Shown: positions 29,855 through 38,750, numbered from the stretch's first letter. The stretch: 38,762 bases of DNA from DASZTV01 sp035548055 (GCA_035548055.1 DASZTL010000105.1:1-38762), one strand, 5' to 3'. A program made the numbers and translations. The notes: generated by a model not told the origin, from the sequence alone.

Positions 29855-30985
29855 GTGACTGACGCCGCCCTGACCATCCCTGCCGACCTCCTGCCCGGCG
29901 ACGGCCGGTTCGGCTCGGGCCCGACCAAGGTCCGGCCGGAACAACTCGCCGCGCTTGCCGCGACCGGTACGACGTACCTCGGCACCTCGCATCGCCAGGA
30001 GGGTGTGCGCTCGGTCGTACGTCGTGTCCGCGACGGCATCGCCACGCTCTACGGCCTCCCGGACGGCTACGAGGTGATCCTCGGCAACGGCGGCGCGACG
30101 ATCTTCTGGGACATCGCAACGCTCTGCCTGATCGAACGTCGTTCGCAGCACATGGCGTTCGGCGAGTTCTCCTCGAAGTTCGCCAAAGCGACTGCCGCTG
30201 CGCCGCACCTCGAGGAGCCGTCGGTCCTGAAGGCCGATTACGGTCAGGCACCGGACGCCTTCGATCCGGCCCCCGGGATCGACGCCTACTGCCTGCCGCA
30301 CAACGAGACCTCGACCGGCGTCATGACCAGGATCGAGCGCCCGGCCGGCACGGACGCGGGCGCCTTGATGCTGGTCGACGCGACCAGCGCGGCCGGCGGT
30401 CTTCCGGTCGACCTGACCCAGACGGACGCTTACTACTTCGCGCCGCAGAAGGGCTTCGCCTCGGACGGCGGGCTGTTCTTCGCGATCCTCTCGCCGGCCG
30501 CGATCGAGCGCAGCGCGCGGCTCATCCCGCAGCGTTGGGTGCCGGCGACGCTCGACCTCGGGATCCACATCGAGCAGTCCCGGCTGGAGCAGACCTACAA
30601 CACGCCGGCGCTCGCGACGCTGTTCCTGATGGCAGAACAGATCGACTGGATGAACGCCCAAGGCGGCCTGGCGTGGGCGGCCGAGCGCACCGGCGAGTCG
30701 GCTCGGATCCTCTACACATGGGCGGACAAGGCGCCGTACGCCGAGGCGTTCGTGACCGATCCCGCCAAGCGGTCGACCGTGGTCGGCACGATCCGGCTGG
30801 ACGACAGCATCGAAGCCGCCACCGTGGTCAAGGCGCTGAAGGCGAACGGCATCGTGGACGTCGCGGCCTATCGGGCCGCGGGCTACAACGGCCTACGCGT
30901 CGGCATGTTCCCCGCGATCGAGCCGGCCGACGTCGAGGCGCTGACGGCGTGCATCGACTGGGTCGTGGAGCGGACGACTCACTGA
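29855..30985 (+). CDS. serC: phosphoserine aminotransferase, actinobacterial type
   Basis: The 376-residue PLP enzyme makes phosphoserine from phosphohydroxypyruvate and glutamate. It has the N-terminal phrase DGRFGSGPTKVRPEQ and the glycine turn LGNGGATIFWDIA. Then come PHNETSTGVM (146-155), VDATSAAGGLPVD with Asp175, and YYFAPQKGFASDGGL in which Lys199 should bind PLP. This is the mycobacterial rather than E. coli style. The GTG start at 29855 fits the conserved N-terminus. Together with SerA (5.5 kb away) and PdxH it gives most of serine synthesis in this window; SerB is not seen. Confidence 0.94.
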   Translation: MTDAALTIPADLLPGDGRFGSGPTKVRPEQLAALAATGTTYLGTSHRQEGVRSVVRRVRDGIATLYGLPDGYEVILGNGGATIFWDIATLCLIERRSQHMAFGEFSSKFAKATAAAPHLEEPSVLKADYGQAPDAFDPAPGIDAYCLPHNETSTGVMTRIERPAGTDAGALMLVDATSAAGGLPVDLTQTDAYYFAPQKGFASDGGLFFAILSPAAIERSARLIPQRWVPATLDLGIHIEQSRLEQTYNTPALATLFLMAEQIDWMNAQGGLAWAAERTGESARILYTWADKAPYAEAFVTDPAKRSTVVGTIRLDDSIEAATVVKALKANGIVDVAAYRAAGYNGLRVGMFPAIEPADVEALTACIDWVVERTTH

Positions 30986-30999
30986 GCGCAACCAGTTCA

Positions 31000-32586
31000 G
31001 TGTTGCGACGCGTCTTCCGGCAAGGATCGTCGCGCCGCATCGTCGCGGCCGCATCGGCCGCGCTGTGCGCTGCGGTGCTGGGGCTCGCTCCGTCACCACC
31101 GGCCACCGCGGCGGCTTCGCATCGCGGCCTGCACTGGGGCACCTGCCCGTGGGCGCTCTATCCCGACCTGCGCAACGGGCCGGAGCACTGCACCCGGATC
31201 CGCGTTCCACTCAACTACGCGCATCCGGGTGGCCGCCACGTCACCCTGGCGGTGTCGATCCTTCGCCACACGTCATCGGCGGCGAACTATCGCGGCGTGA
31301 TCTTCGTCAACCCGGGTGGCCCCGGCAGCCCCGGTCTCGACCTACCGATGGAGCTCGAGCCGTTCGTGCCGCACGGGATTGGCGGACGGTACGACTGGGT
31401 CGGCTGGGATCCGCGCGGCGTCGGTGCGAGCACGCCGACGATGCGTTGCCAGAGCAACTACTTCAAGGGGCCCCGCCGCAGCTACACGCCTTCGACGAAG
31501 AGCTTGCGGCACTACTGGCTGACCCGGACCAAACGCTATGCAGCGGCATGCGCCCGCAAGTACCCCGCACTGATCGACCACATCACCACTGCCGACTCAG
31601 CGAGGGACATGGAGTCCATCCGCAAGGCACTCGGCGTCACCAAGATCAGCTTCTACGGCTTCTCATACGGCACCTATCTCGGCCAGGTCTACTCGACGCT
31701 GTTCCCCACCCACCTTCGCTACATGGTGCTCGACAGCACCGTCGACCCGCGCCGGGTCTGGTACGGCGCCAATCTCGACCAGGACAAGGCGTTCGACCGC
31801 AATGCGCAGATCTACTTCAAGTGGGTGGCCCAGTACGACGACGTCTTCCATCTCGGCAAGACGCAGAAGGCTGTCTCGGCCCGCTACTACGACGATCTGG
31901 CTCGACTTGCCCGCTCACCGAAAGGCGAGCTCGGCCCGGCCGAGTTCGCCGACGCGATGACAGGTGCCGCCTACTACCGCTTCGGGTGGGTCGACCTCGC
32001 GCAGGCGTGGCACGCGCTCGACGTCGGCCACAAAGCCGGGCCGATGAAGCGCCAGTACGTCGACCTCGACCTTCCCGGTGACGACAACGGGTTCGCCGTC
32101 TACTCGGCAGTGCAGTGCTCGGATGCGCACTGGCCGCACTCGTGGGCAAGGTGGCAGAAGGACAACAAGGCCTACGCCGCCAAGTACCCCTTCCTCACCT
32201 GGAACAACGCCTGGTACAACGCGCCATGTGCCTTCTGGAAGGGCAAGTCGCACACGCCGGTCAAGATTCGCGGCCATCGCACGAAGAGCGTCCTGCTGAT
32301 CGACGAGACGTTGGACGCAGCAACTCCGTACGAAGGAAGCCTCGAAGTACGTCGGCTCTATCCGCACTCCAGCCTGATCGCCGAGCCGGGCGGTACGACG
32401 CACGCCGACTCGCTGTCCGGCGACCGGTGCGTCGACAACAAGATTGCGGCCTACCTCAAGGACGGGACCCGACCGCAACGTCGCGCCTGGGACGGTCCGG
32501 ACGCCATCTGCAAGCCGCTGCCTGCACCGCGCCCGCACGCGACACGGGCGAATCTGCGCCAGTCAGATCACCTGCGTCGCGCCTAG
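31000..32586 (+). CDS. secreted tripeptidyl-aminopeptidase-like alpha/beta hydrolase
   Basis: The 528-residue product starts with a signal peptide (RRVFRQGSSRRIVAAASAALCAAVLGLAPS, then an Ala-rich cleavage area near residue 38). The hydrolase domain has VNPGGPGSPG (oxyanion region), DPRGVGAS, the nucleophile elbow GFSYGTYLG (Ser222), and in the C-terminal TAP-type domain DETLDAATPYEGS (Asp439) and GGTTHADS (His468). It should cut peptides outside the cell, as the Streptomyces Tap/SlpD/SlpE enzymes do. The start is uncertain: GTG 31000 or TTG 31003, just after serC; the open frame further upstream overlaps serC. Its stop shares CTAG with the convergent gene. Confidence 0.87.
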   Translation: MLRRVFRQGSSRRIVAAASAALCAAVLGLAPSPPATAAASHRGLHWGTCPWALYPDLRNGPEHCTRIRVPLNYAHPGGRHVTLAVSILRHTSSAANYRGVIFVNPGGPGSPGLDLPMELEPFVPHGIGGRYDWVGWDPRGVGASTPTMRCQSNYFKGPRRSYTPSTKSLRHYWLTRTKRYAAACARKYPALIDHITTADSARDMESIRKALGVTKISFYGFSYGTYLGQVYSTLFPTHLRYMVLDSTVDPRRVWYGANLDQDKAFDRNAQIYFKWVAQYDDVFHLGKTQKAVSARYYDDLARLARSPKGELGPAEFADAMTGAAYYRFGWVDLAQAWHALDVGHKAGPMKRQYVDLDLPGDDNGFAVYSAVQCSDAHWPHSWARWQKDNKAYAAKYPFLTWNNAWYNAPCAFWKGKSHTPVKIRGHRTKSVLLIDETLDAATPYEGSLEVRRLYPHSSLIAEPGGTTHADSLSGDRCVDNKIAAYLKDGTRPQRRAWDGPDAICKPLPAPRPHATRANLRQSDHLRRA

Positions 32587-33971
32587 CGGCTCGCCGCCGT
32601 CCAAGCGAAGCTGTCCCGCCAGTTGACGAAGCCGTAGTACGGATCGGCCTGGTTGAACGGCCCGGCCGCATCGACCGGCCCAGCGATCCGACGCGCCGCA
32701 GCCTCGCCCGTCGGGCGCAGCCACACCGCGTGATTCCGAACCATCAGGATCGAGCCGTCCCGGCCCCACAACGGCGCCGTTGCGCCGTCGCCGCCAGCTA
32801 TCGGATCCGCCTTCGCGCCCCTCACGATGTCGATGCCGCCGCTTCCGTCGACCCGGTCCGAGAAGGCCGGCCCGAATCCGCCGTTGTTGTCAGTCGCTGG
32901 TATCGCACGGTCTCTCACCACGGCGAGCCGACCCGAGGTCGTCCACGTCGGATCGAACGACACCAGGTTCTTCGGCTGCGGGATCGAGCGGCAGTGACGC
33001 GGCGCGCAGACGACGACGTGCTTGTTGGCGCCCGTGAGTTCTCGGTCCCCACCCGCGATCAGCGCAACCTCGTCGTGCGGCCTCGACGTGGCGAGCCATG
33101 CGGGGTAGGTCAGCATCGAGGTCGTCAGCCGGCGCCGACCACCATCGACATCGAAGTCGTACAGGGGCAGCCCGTCGGCCCGAATCGAACCAGACCCCAT
33201 GGGGTCCATCCATGCCATGACGCCGCCTCCGTCCGGCCACCAGTCCGCGATGACGTACAACCCACCCCTGTCCCGTGCGACCGAATGAGCGTGGCGAGCG
33301 GTTGCGCTCATGACCAGAATCTCGCTTCGCCAACTCCCCCGAGTCGCTGGCCTGACGAACCGGCTCAGCCCGAGGGCGATCCGCCTACCGTCCGGGGACC
33401 AGGCCAACCCCGAGATGTTGACGGCCTCGGCTAGTCGCGTTGTCCTGCCACTGGCATCGACCACGACTGCGTGATATCTGCGGTCGGTTCGGTAGGTGAC
33501 AGCAACCCGGTCGGCGCGCGGTGACCACGTTGCGGTCGCATCGTGCGCGCCGCCGGGTGTGACCTTACGAAGCGGTTTGCCGGCTTGCGAGACCAGCCAT
33601 ACCGATGTCGGTTCGTCCGCGTACGGATCGGACTTCGGCGGAGCCGGACTTGTCGTGACCACGAGCCAGCGCCCGTCAGGTGACCACGCGGGTCTCGTGG
33701 CCCGTCCCGAGAGAGGGACCCCGGTCAGACCACTCGTTCGTAGCAAGTAGAGGCGATGCCTGCTGACGAAAGCCAACTCGCCGTGCCCGAGCATGGCTAC
33801 GGCATCAGCAGTCGGGACCGGCCGTGTCGCTGTCGAAATCCGGGAAGCGGACGCGGACGATGCGCCAGTCGGCACGGCGCGCGACGGTGCTGGCGCCGAC
33901 GCACCGACGCCACACCCAACGAGGAAGATCAGACAGCCGGCACAGGCCAGAGCTCGCCTCATGTCTGACAC
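32583..33971 (-). CDS. TolB/WD40-like beta-propeller lipoprotein
   Basis: The 462-residue product has a clear lipoprotein signal, RRALACAGCLIFLVGC, with lipobox LVGC. A Ser/Ala/Pro-rich linker of about 40 residues and propeller-like repeats follow. Repeats of the TolB/PD40 kind are marked by ATRPAWSPDGRWLVV, ATATWSPRADRVAVTY and ISGLAWSPDGRRIALGL, with weaker ones after. It should sit on the outer face of the membrane, perhaps binding a protein or glycan; no catalytic residues are evident. The start is GTG at 33971, with TACCTT eight bases upstream, or ATG at 33962. Its stop TAG overlaps that of the convergent peptidase gene. No operon partner. Confidence 0.82.
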   Translation of the reverse strand: MSDMRRALACAGCLIFLVGCGVGASAPAPSRAVPTGASSASASRISTATRPVPTADAVAMLGHGELAFVSRHRLYLLRTSGLTGVPLSGRATRPAWSPDGRWLVVTTSPAPPKSDPYADEPTSVWLVSQAGKPLRKVTPGGAHDATATWSPRADRVAVTYRTDRRYHAVVVDASGRTTRLAEAVNISGLAWSPDGRRIALGLSRFVRPATRGSWRSEILVMSATARHAHSVARDRGGLYVIADWWPDGGGVMAWMDPMGSGSIRADGLPLYDFDVDGGRRRLTTSMLTYPAWLATSRPHDEVALIAGGDRELTGANKHVVVCAPRHCRSIPQPKNLVSFDPTWTTSGRLAVVRDRAIPATDNNGGFGPAFSDRVDGSGGIDIVRGAKADPIAGGDGATAPLWGRDGSILMVRNHAVWLRPTGEAAARRIAGPVDAAGPFNQADPYYGFVNWRDSFAWTAASR

Positions 33972-33979
33972 GACGCTCG

Positions 33980-33985
33980 AAGGTA
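33980..33985 (-). promoter_or_regulatory. candidate -10 hexamer of the propeller lipoprotein gene
   Basis: TACCTT on the minus strand ends eight bases before the GTG at 33971, which supports that start over the ATG nine bases further in. Confidence 0.4.
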
Positions 33986-34021
33986 CGCCGAGGTTGTGCG
34001 CGGCACCGCTGCTGTCGCCGC

Positions 34022-34804
34022 GTGCTCATCCTGTTGCCGCCCAGCGAGGGAAAGGCGGTGGGTGGCGCAGGACCGCCGGTAGACGTGGCGTCACTGTCAT
34101 GGCCGCACCTCATGACGCATCGACAGAAGGTACTGACCGCACTCGTCTCGATCTGCCGTCGCAGCCCGGCCAAGGCACGCACCCTGCTGGGACTGTCCGA
34201 GGCGCTCGATAGCGACCGGGCGGCGAACGCGGCAGCTGACACCTCGCCGACGATGCCCGCCGGCCACCGCTACACAGGCGTGCTGCACGACGCGCTCGGC
34301 TATCCGACGCTCCCCGCGACGGCACGGCGGCGGGCCGACTCTTCACTGGTCGTGTTCTCAGGTCTTTGGGGAGCCGTCCGTCCGGTCGACCAGCTCCCGG
34401 CATACCGCATCGGCATCGGCACCAACCTCCCGAGGATCGGTCCGCTCCCGACGTACTGGCGCGGTGCGCTCTACGACGCACTCGACGCCGAGGTCGCCGA
34501 ATCCGGAGCGCTCGACCTTCGGTCGTCGGGCTACGCGCTGATGTACAAACCATCGCCGGAAGCTGCGAGGAACGTCGTCATCGCGGCGATCACCGGGCCC
34601 GACGGCAAGCGGTCCGCGTCGAGCTACCAGAGCAAGGTCGCCAAGGGCCGCCTCGTGCGCGCCCTGCTGCAGCTCCCCAAGCCCAAGGCCGCGGACATCG
34701 CGACGGCTGCCGAATCGATCGGTCTCACCGCAGCCGAAGGCGCGAATGGCCTGGTGCTCAGAGCGCCGGCGGGCTGGGGCCTGATCAACCCGCCGAAGGG
34801 CTAA
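34022..34804 (+). CDS. yaaA: YaaA-family protein (peroxide stress, DUF328)
   Basis: The 260-residue protein begins LILLPPSEGKAVGG, the family's typical opening, and has SGLWGAVRPVDQLPAYRIGIGTNLP in the middle and NVVIAAITGPDGKRSASSYQSKVAKGRLVRALL near the end. E. coli YaaA lowers free iron and damage under hydrogen peroxide; its biochemical activity is not fully known, and DNA binding has been reported. I chose GTG at 34022 because the conserved N-terminus starts there; the open frame runs on upstream across the lipoprotein gene but is not conserved. DUF2530 follows after nine bases. Confidence 0.88.
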   Translation: MLILLPPSEGKAVGGAGPPVDVASLSWPHLMTHRQKVLTALVSICRRSPAKARTLLGLSEALDSDRAANAAADTSPTMPAGHRYTGVLHDALGYPTLPATARRRADSSLVVFSGLWGAVRPVDQLPAYRIGIGTNLPRIGPLPTYWRGALYDALDAEVAESGALDLRSSGYALMYKPSPEAARNVVIAAITGPDGKRSASSYQSKVAKGRLVRALLQLPKPKAADIATAAESIGLTAAEGANGLVLRAPAGWGLINPPKG

Positions 34805-34807
34805 CGT
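34802..34807 (+). promoter_or_regulatory. candidate -10 hexamer of the DUF2530 gene
   Basis: TAACGT includes the yaaA stop codon and ends six bases before the GTG at 34814, so the small gene could be transcribed alone as a leaderless message. Confidence 0.4.
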
Positions 34808-34813
34808 GACCTT

Positions 34814-35029
34814 GTGGAGGCCAAGGAGCCCGAGCAGTACGAGCTCGAGGTCACGATCGTCGGCACCGCGATCTGGCTGATCGCGCTCATCGTGCTCGCC
34901 GTCTTCTTCAACGACGACCTGCATCGCCACCATGCGCAGTGGTGGTACGGCGCGTGCGGCGCGGGCATGGTCTTCGGCTGCTACGGGATGTACCGCGCCG
35001 TCAAGCGGCGCCGGTCGGGCCAGTCCTAG
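34814..35029 (+). CDS. small membrane protein, DUF2530 family
   Basis: The 71-residue protein has two hydrophobic helices: TIVGTAIWLIALIVLAVFF (about 14-32) and WWYGACGAGMVFGCYGMYRA (about 43-62). A short acidic N-terminus and a basic tail (VKRRRSGQS) suggest that both ends face the cytoplasm. I recognise it as DUF2530, a small family restricted to actinobacteria and without known function. The start GTG at 34814 lies nine bases after yaaA. Its last four bases overlap the end of the convergent DUF3027 gene. In other actinobacteria it is likewise found near the DUF3027 and MFS genes. Confidence 0.8.
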   Translation: MEAKEPEQYELEVTIVGTAIWLIALIVLAVFFNDDLHRHHAQWWYGACGAGMVFGCYGMYRAVKRRRSGQS

Positions 35030-36033
35030 AGATCCGACGGCGCGTCGGTTCGCCCCTCGGTGTCAACCTCGCTGTCAGCGGTCGGCTGCTCCGCAACCGG
35101 CTCAGACTCGGCCGGAGCAGCCTCGGCGGGAGCAACCTCGGCAGCGGCAACGTCGGCAGCAGCGGCCTCTGCCGCGGCGGCCTGCGCAGCGGCGGCCTGC
35201 GCCGCTTCCGCCACGAGTCGGGCACGCTCTTCCTCGGTCGGCCGCTCGACGATGTCGTAGCCGGCCTCGTCGATCAGCGGCGGCGGAGCGGGCGGCGCCA
35301 TCGGTACGACGACCGCCTCCGAGTGCGCACCGCAGCCGTGGTCCACCGCAACGACCTTGCCGTCGTCAGGGGCGAACTCGTTGGCGCAAGCGCCGAACGC
35401 CTGGCGCATGCCGCCAGCGAGGGGCAAGAAGAAGCCGCACGTCGCGCAACTGGCCGGGGCGGTGCGCGCGACCTCTGCGCGGGGGCCCGGGTCGCCGGCG
35501 TACCAGCGCTCGACGGTGTCGAGCCGCCCGTCGTAGGACAGCAGCCGCTCTCGGCCGAGACCGACCTCGAAGCTGAGCGCGGCCTCCTCCTCGTCGTCGG
35601 TCGCCATGTAGGCGAAGATCAGACGGGGATCGTCGGCGGCGGTCGGCAGCAGGTCACCGACGCCGAGGTCGCCAGGCCGCAGTCGCTCGCTCCACGGCAC
35701 CCACTCCGGGGCGAGAACCGCATCGGCGCCGGGAAGCAGGACGACGTCGTCCACGGTTGCCGTCTTGGCTCGCGACGCGCGCGCCACCGTGACCGCCCAG
35801 CGCCACCCGACGTAAGCCGGGTCGAGTGTCGCGAAGTAGTGGGTGACGACGCGTACGTCGTCGGCGTCCGAGCCCAGATGCCCGCCGACCAGACCGGGAG
35901 CGTCGGCCTCCACCGCCTCCCTGGCCAGCTCGACCGCGTCGGCACCGACAGCGTCTAGTTCGATGGCGGCGTCCACAGCAATGTCGCCGTGTGTTGGCGC
36001 CTCAGTCCCGGTCACATGTTTAGTCTCGCTCAT
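35026..36033 (-). CDS. DUF3027 family protein with an Ala/Glu-rich C-terminal tail
   Basis: The 335-residue cytoplasmic protein is recognised as DUF3027, an actinobacteria-specific family. Marks: HYFATLDPAYVGWRWAVTVARA, DDVVLLPGADAVLAPEWVPW, DPRLIFAYMATDDEE, and a four-cysteine zinc-ribbon-like part (ASCATCGFFLPLAGG..FGACANEF...VAVDHGCGAHSE). The last 85 residues are a low-complexity tail of Ala, Glu and Pro. Function unknown; the cysteines suggest metal or nucleic-acid binding. The ATG at 36033 shares two bases with the ATG of the divergent MFS gene; in this position a leader would have to come from within the neighbour. Confidence 0.87.
   Translation of the reverse strand: MSETKHVTGTEAPTHGDIAVDAAIELDAVGADAVELAREAVEADAPGLVGGHLGSDADDVRVVTHYFATLDPAYVGWRWAVTVARASRAKTATVDDVVLLPGADAVLAPEWVPWSERLRPGDLGVGDLLPTAADDPRLIFAYMATDDEEEAALSFEVGLGRERLLSYDGRLDTVERWYAGDPGPRAEVARTAPASCATCGFFLPLAGGMRQAFGACANEFAPDDGKVVAVDHGCGAHSEAVVVPMAPPAPPPLIDEAGYDIVERPTEEERARLVAEAAQAAAAQAAAAEAAAADVAAAEVAPAEAAPAESEPVAEQPTADSEVDTEGRTDAPSDL
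36021..36026 (+). promoter_or_regulatory. candidate -10 hexamer of the MFS gene at 36032
   Basis: TAGTCT lies five bases before the ATG at 36032 and inside the coding region of the divergent DUF3027 gene. On the other strand a weaker TATCGC stands five bases before the DUF3027 ATG. Confidence 0.45.
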
Positions 36034-37435
36034 GACCCGCGATAGCGGCGAATCGACCGCGGAGCCGGAAACGGCCCAGCGCGTAGGCGATGCGCTCTGG
36101 CGACTTCTGGTCGCCGTCGTGTCGTCGTTTCGTCGTGGGGTGAAGCGCCTCAGGGTCTGGAACAGCCGTGACGGTGCCGGCACATCGGGGCTCGCGGCGC
36201 TCGTGGAGACCCACGCCCTGCAGGCCGCCGGCGACGCCACCATCACGGTCGCTCTCGCCGGATCGCTGTTCTTCTCCGTGCCGACCGGCGAGGCGCGCAG
36301 CCGGGTCGCGCTCTACCTGCTCATCACGATGGCGCCGTTCGCGGTCGTCGCTCCGATCCTCGGGCCGCTGCTCGACCGGGTGCGCCACGGCCGCCGGGCC
36401 GCCCTCGCGGTCACGATGCTCGCCCGCGCCGCGCTCGCCCTCGCGATCGGACGCAGCCTCGGCCACGGCGACCACACCACGGTCACCCAGGCGCTGACGC
36501 TCTATCCCGCCGCGCTGGGTGTTCTCGTGTCGAGCAAGGCGTACAGCATCGCGCGAAGTGCCGCGGTGCCACGACTCGTGCCTGAGGGAATGACGCTGGT
36601 GCAGGCCAACTCCCGTCTCACCCTCGCCGGCGTTGTCGCCCCGGGGGTAGCCGGGGGCATCGCCGCAGCGGTCATCACGGTCCTCGGGCACCGCACCGAG
36701 CTGCTCCTGGGGGCGGCCGTGTACGTCGTCGCCGCCGTCACCGCGTTCCGGTTGCCGAAGCTGGCGGACGGCGCCGGTCACCGGACGCGCGACACGACGA
36801 CCCCCGCGGCACCGCGCAAGCCGTGGCTGACCGGCGACCTCTACCGGGCGCTGCGCACCGCGGCATCGCTGCGCTGGCTCGCCGGCTTCCTGCTGCTCTT
36901 CGGGGCCTTCGTCGTACGGGTGCATCCCATCGGCGGACTGAACGCCAACATCTGCCTGGCGGAGCTCGCGCTCGGCATCGGCGTCGGCAACCTGACCGGC
37001 ACTCTGCTCGGCGCACGCACCGCTGCCGCAGCGGGGGCCAGGCTGTCGGCGCTGCTTCTCGCCGCGACCGTCGCCGTCAGCGTGTTCGCCGCGTTCGACT
37101 TCAACGTCGTTTCGGTCTTCGCGGTCGCCGTCGTCGCCTCCGCCGCCGCCGCGATGTCAAAGCTGTCCTTGGACGCCACGATCCAGCGCAACATCGACGA
37201 CGAGATCCGGACCTCCACCTTCGCCCGCTCCGAGACGATCCTTCAGCTGTCCTGGGTCGTCGGTGGCGGCATCGGCATCGTGCTGCCCACCCGACCGGAG
37301 ATCGGCTTCTCGGTAGCAGCCGCCGTACTCGCCGCCGCCCTCGTGACGTCCTTCACCGGCAAGCACCGCACCCGGGCCACCCACGCACCCGTGAGCGTGC
37401 CGACATCAACCGCAACGACTCCCGCGAAGCGTTGA
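36032..37435 (+). CDS. MFS transporter of the DUF3027 neighbourhood
   Basis: The 467-residue membrane protein has a cytoplasmic stretch of about 50 residues before the first helix (GLAALVETHALQAAGDATITVALAGSLFF). It continues with APILGPLLDRVRHGRRAAL (motif A-like) and a central charged loop (GHRTRDTTTPAAPRKP), 12 helices in all. I recognise the type from conserved actinobacterial loci where it stands next to DUF3027 and a cold-shock-domain gene. Substrate unknown. The ATG at 36032 overlaps the divergent start; the open frame continues upstream, but the leaderless hexamer and family N-terminus favour this start. Confidence 0.87.
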   Translation: MTRDSGESTAEPETAQRVGDALWRLLVAVVSSFRRGVKRLRVWNSRDGAGTSGLAALVETHALQAAGDATITVALAGSLFFSVPTGEARSRVALYLLITMAPFAVVAPILGPLLDRVRHGRRAALAVTMLARAALALAIGRSLGHGDHTTVTQALTLYPAALGVLVSSKAYSIARSAAVPRLVPEGMTLVQANSRLTLAGVVAPGVAGGIAAAVITVLGHRTELLLGAAVYVVAAVTAFRLPKLADGAGHRTRDTTTPAAPRKPWLTGDLYRALRTAASLRWLAGFLLLFGAFVVRVHPIGGLNANICLAELALGIGVGNLTGTLLGARTAAAAGARLSALLLAATVAVSVFAAFDFNVVSVFAVAVVASAAAAMSKLSLDATIQRNIDDEIRTSTFARSETILQLSWVVGGGIGIVLPTRPEIGFSVAAAVLAAALVTSFTGKHRTRATHAPVSVPTSTATTPAKR

Positions 37436-37460
37436 TCCTCGCAAGCTCGCGGAGCCGGAC

Positions 37461-37844
37461 CTAGCCCTCGAGCTCGGCGGCGATCGCCCGCATCATCTGC
37501 GCGATTCGTGGACCGGTCTGCTTGTCGGGATAGCGGCCGCGTCGCAGGTCCGGTTGGACTTTCCCCTCGAACAGCTTGATGAGGTCATCGACGAGGCCGT
37601 GCAGCTCCTCCGCGGGACGACGGGTCGCAGCCGCAACCGACGGCAGCGGGTCGAGGACGCGAACCGACAGCGCCTGCTCGCCACGCCGTCCCTCGGCGAC
37701 ACCGAACTCGACCCGGGCGCCCGGCTTGAGGGTGGTGCCTTCAGGCAACGACGAGGCGTGGACATAGACGTCGCCGCCGTCGTCGCGCGCGAGAAAGCCG
37801 AAGCCCTTCTCCGCGTCGAACCACTTCACCTTGCCCGTGGGCAC
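37461..37844 (-). CDS. cold-shock-domain protein with a C-terminal extension
   Basis: The 127-residue protein is made of an N-terminal cold-shock domain (residues 1-67: TGKVKWFDAEKGFGFLARDDGGDVYVHASSLP, with the RNP1 GFGFL and RNP2 VYVHAS motifs) and a C-terminal helical part of about 60 residues (LHGLVDDLIKLFEGKVQPDLRRGRYPDKQ). This is longer than the usual 65-70 residue Csp and is the form known from actinobacteria next to DUF3027 genes. It should bind single-stranded RNA or DNA. The start is GTG at 37844; a TAGGTT hexamer about 24 bases upstream could be its -10. Confidence 0.9.
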   Translation of the reverse strand: MPTGKVKWFDAEKGFGFLARDDGGDVYVHASSLPEGTTLKPGARVEFGVAEGRRGEQALSVRVLDPLPSVAAATRRPAEELHGLVDDLIKLFEGKVQPDLRRGRYPDKQTGPRIAQMMRAIAAELEG

Positions 37845-37931
37845 TGCAGACCTACTTCACCTAGAACCTACGCGGACCGATCGGTACGCCCGGACAAAGG
37901 CTAGTCGTCCGCCGCTGGGATGTGGCGGGGA

Positions 37932-38750
37932 TTAAGGCCCGGCTACGATCAACGCCTCGTTCATCGAGCCGGAGCGGAAACCCCGCTCGTCCAGCTCGAC
38001 CGCGTCGAAGCCGGTGACAGTAGCGAGCAGATCCGGCCGGGCAGCGACCTGCGCCACGAGGTCGCGATCGATCTCGACCCGCGCGATGTCACCCACATCA
38101 CGCACCCTCAGGTCGCGCACTCCCAGACCGGCCGCCGCCAGCGCCTCCCGCAGCGCCGCCTCCGCGCGCTCGATCCGCCCCAGGCGGTACGACGAGACCT
38201 CGATCCCGTAGGCGATCCGACTCGACAGGCAGGCCGCAGCGGGCTTGTCCCAGGTCGCCAGACCCCACTCCCGGCTGAGCTGACGAACCTCTGCCTTGGT
38301 CAGGCCCGCGTCGAGAAGCGGCGTGACAGCCCCTCGCTCCGAGGCAGCACGAATCCCCGGCCGGAAGCCGGCGACGGCGTCGTCGGCGTTGGTGCCGGTC
38401 GCGACGTACGCCAGGCCTTCGCTGGTTGCGAGCGGGCCGAGAACGTCGAGCAGTTCGGCCTTGCAGAAGAAGCAGCGATCGGAGCCGTTCGCGCGATAGC
38501 CGTCACGGGACATCTCGTCCGTGGCCGGGGTCAGATGCCGCACGCCGAGCGAGGCCGCGAACTCGCGCGCGCCGTCGAGCTCGGTCGACGGAAGGCTGGC
38601 CGAGACAGCAGTCGCGGCAACGACCTGCTCAGCACCGAGCGTCCGGGCCGCGGCGGCGAGCAAGAACGCCGAGTCGGCACCGCCGCTGAACGCGACCAGC
38701 AGACTGCCGAGCTCATGCAGCCGAGCCTCGAGCGCTGCCAGGGAACCCAC
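37932..38750 (-). CDS. larE: ATP-dependent sacrificial sulfur transferase LarE
   Basis: The 272-residue PP-loop protein builds the nickel-pincer nucleotide cofactor of lactate racemase and related enzymes. The P-loop is AFSGGADSAFL (20-30). Cys174 in WDKPAAACLSSRIAYG matches the cysteine (Cys176 in Lactobacillus plantarum) that gives up its sulfur. A further CFFC at 93-96 might, with Cys174, hold an iron-sulfur cluster as in some homologues. The GTG at 38750 follows an in-frame TAG twelve bases upstream, so the gene is complete; the TAG belongs to a TAGCCT that may be its -10. LarB, LarC and LarA are not in the window. Confidence 0.92.
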   Translation of the reverse strand: MGSLAALEARLHELGSLLVAFSGGADSAFLLAAAARTLGAEQVVAATAVSASLPSTELDGAREFAASLGVRHLTPATDEMSRDGYRANGSDRCFFCKAELLDVLGPLATSEGLAYVATGTNADDAVAGFRPGIRAASERGAVTPLLDAGLTKAEVRQLSREWGLATWDKPAAACLSSRIAYGIEVSSYRLGRIERAEAALREALAAAGLGVRDLRVRDVGDIARVEIDRDLVAQVAARPDLLATVTGFDAVELDERGFRSGSMNEALIVAGP

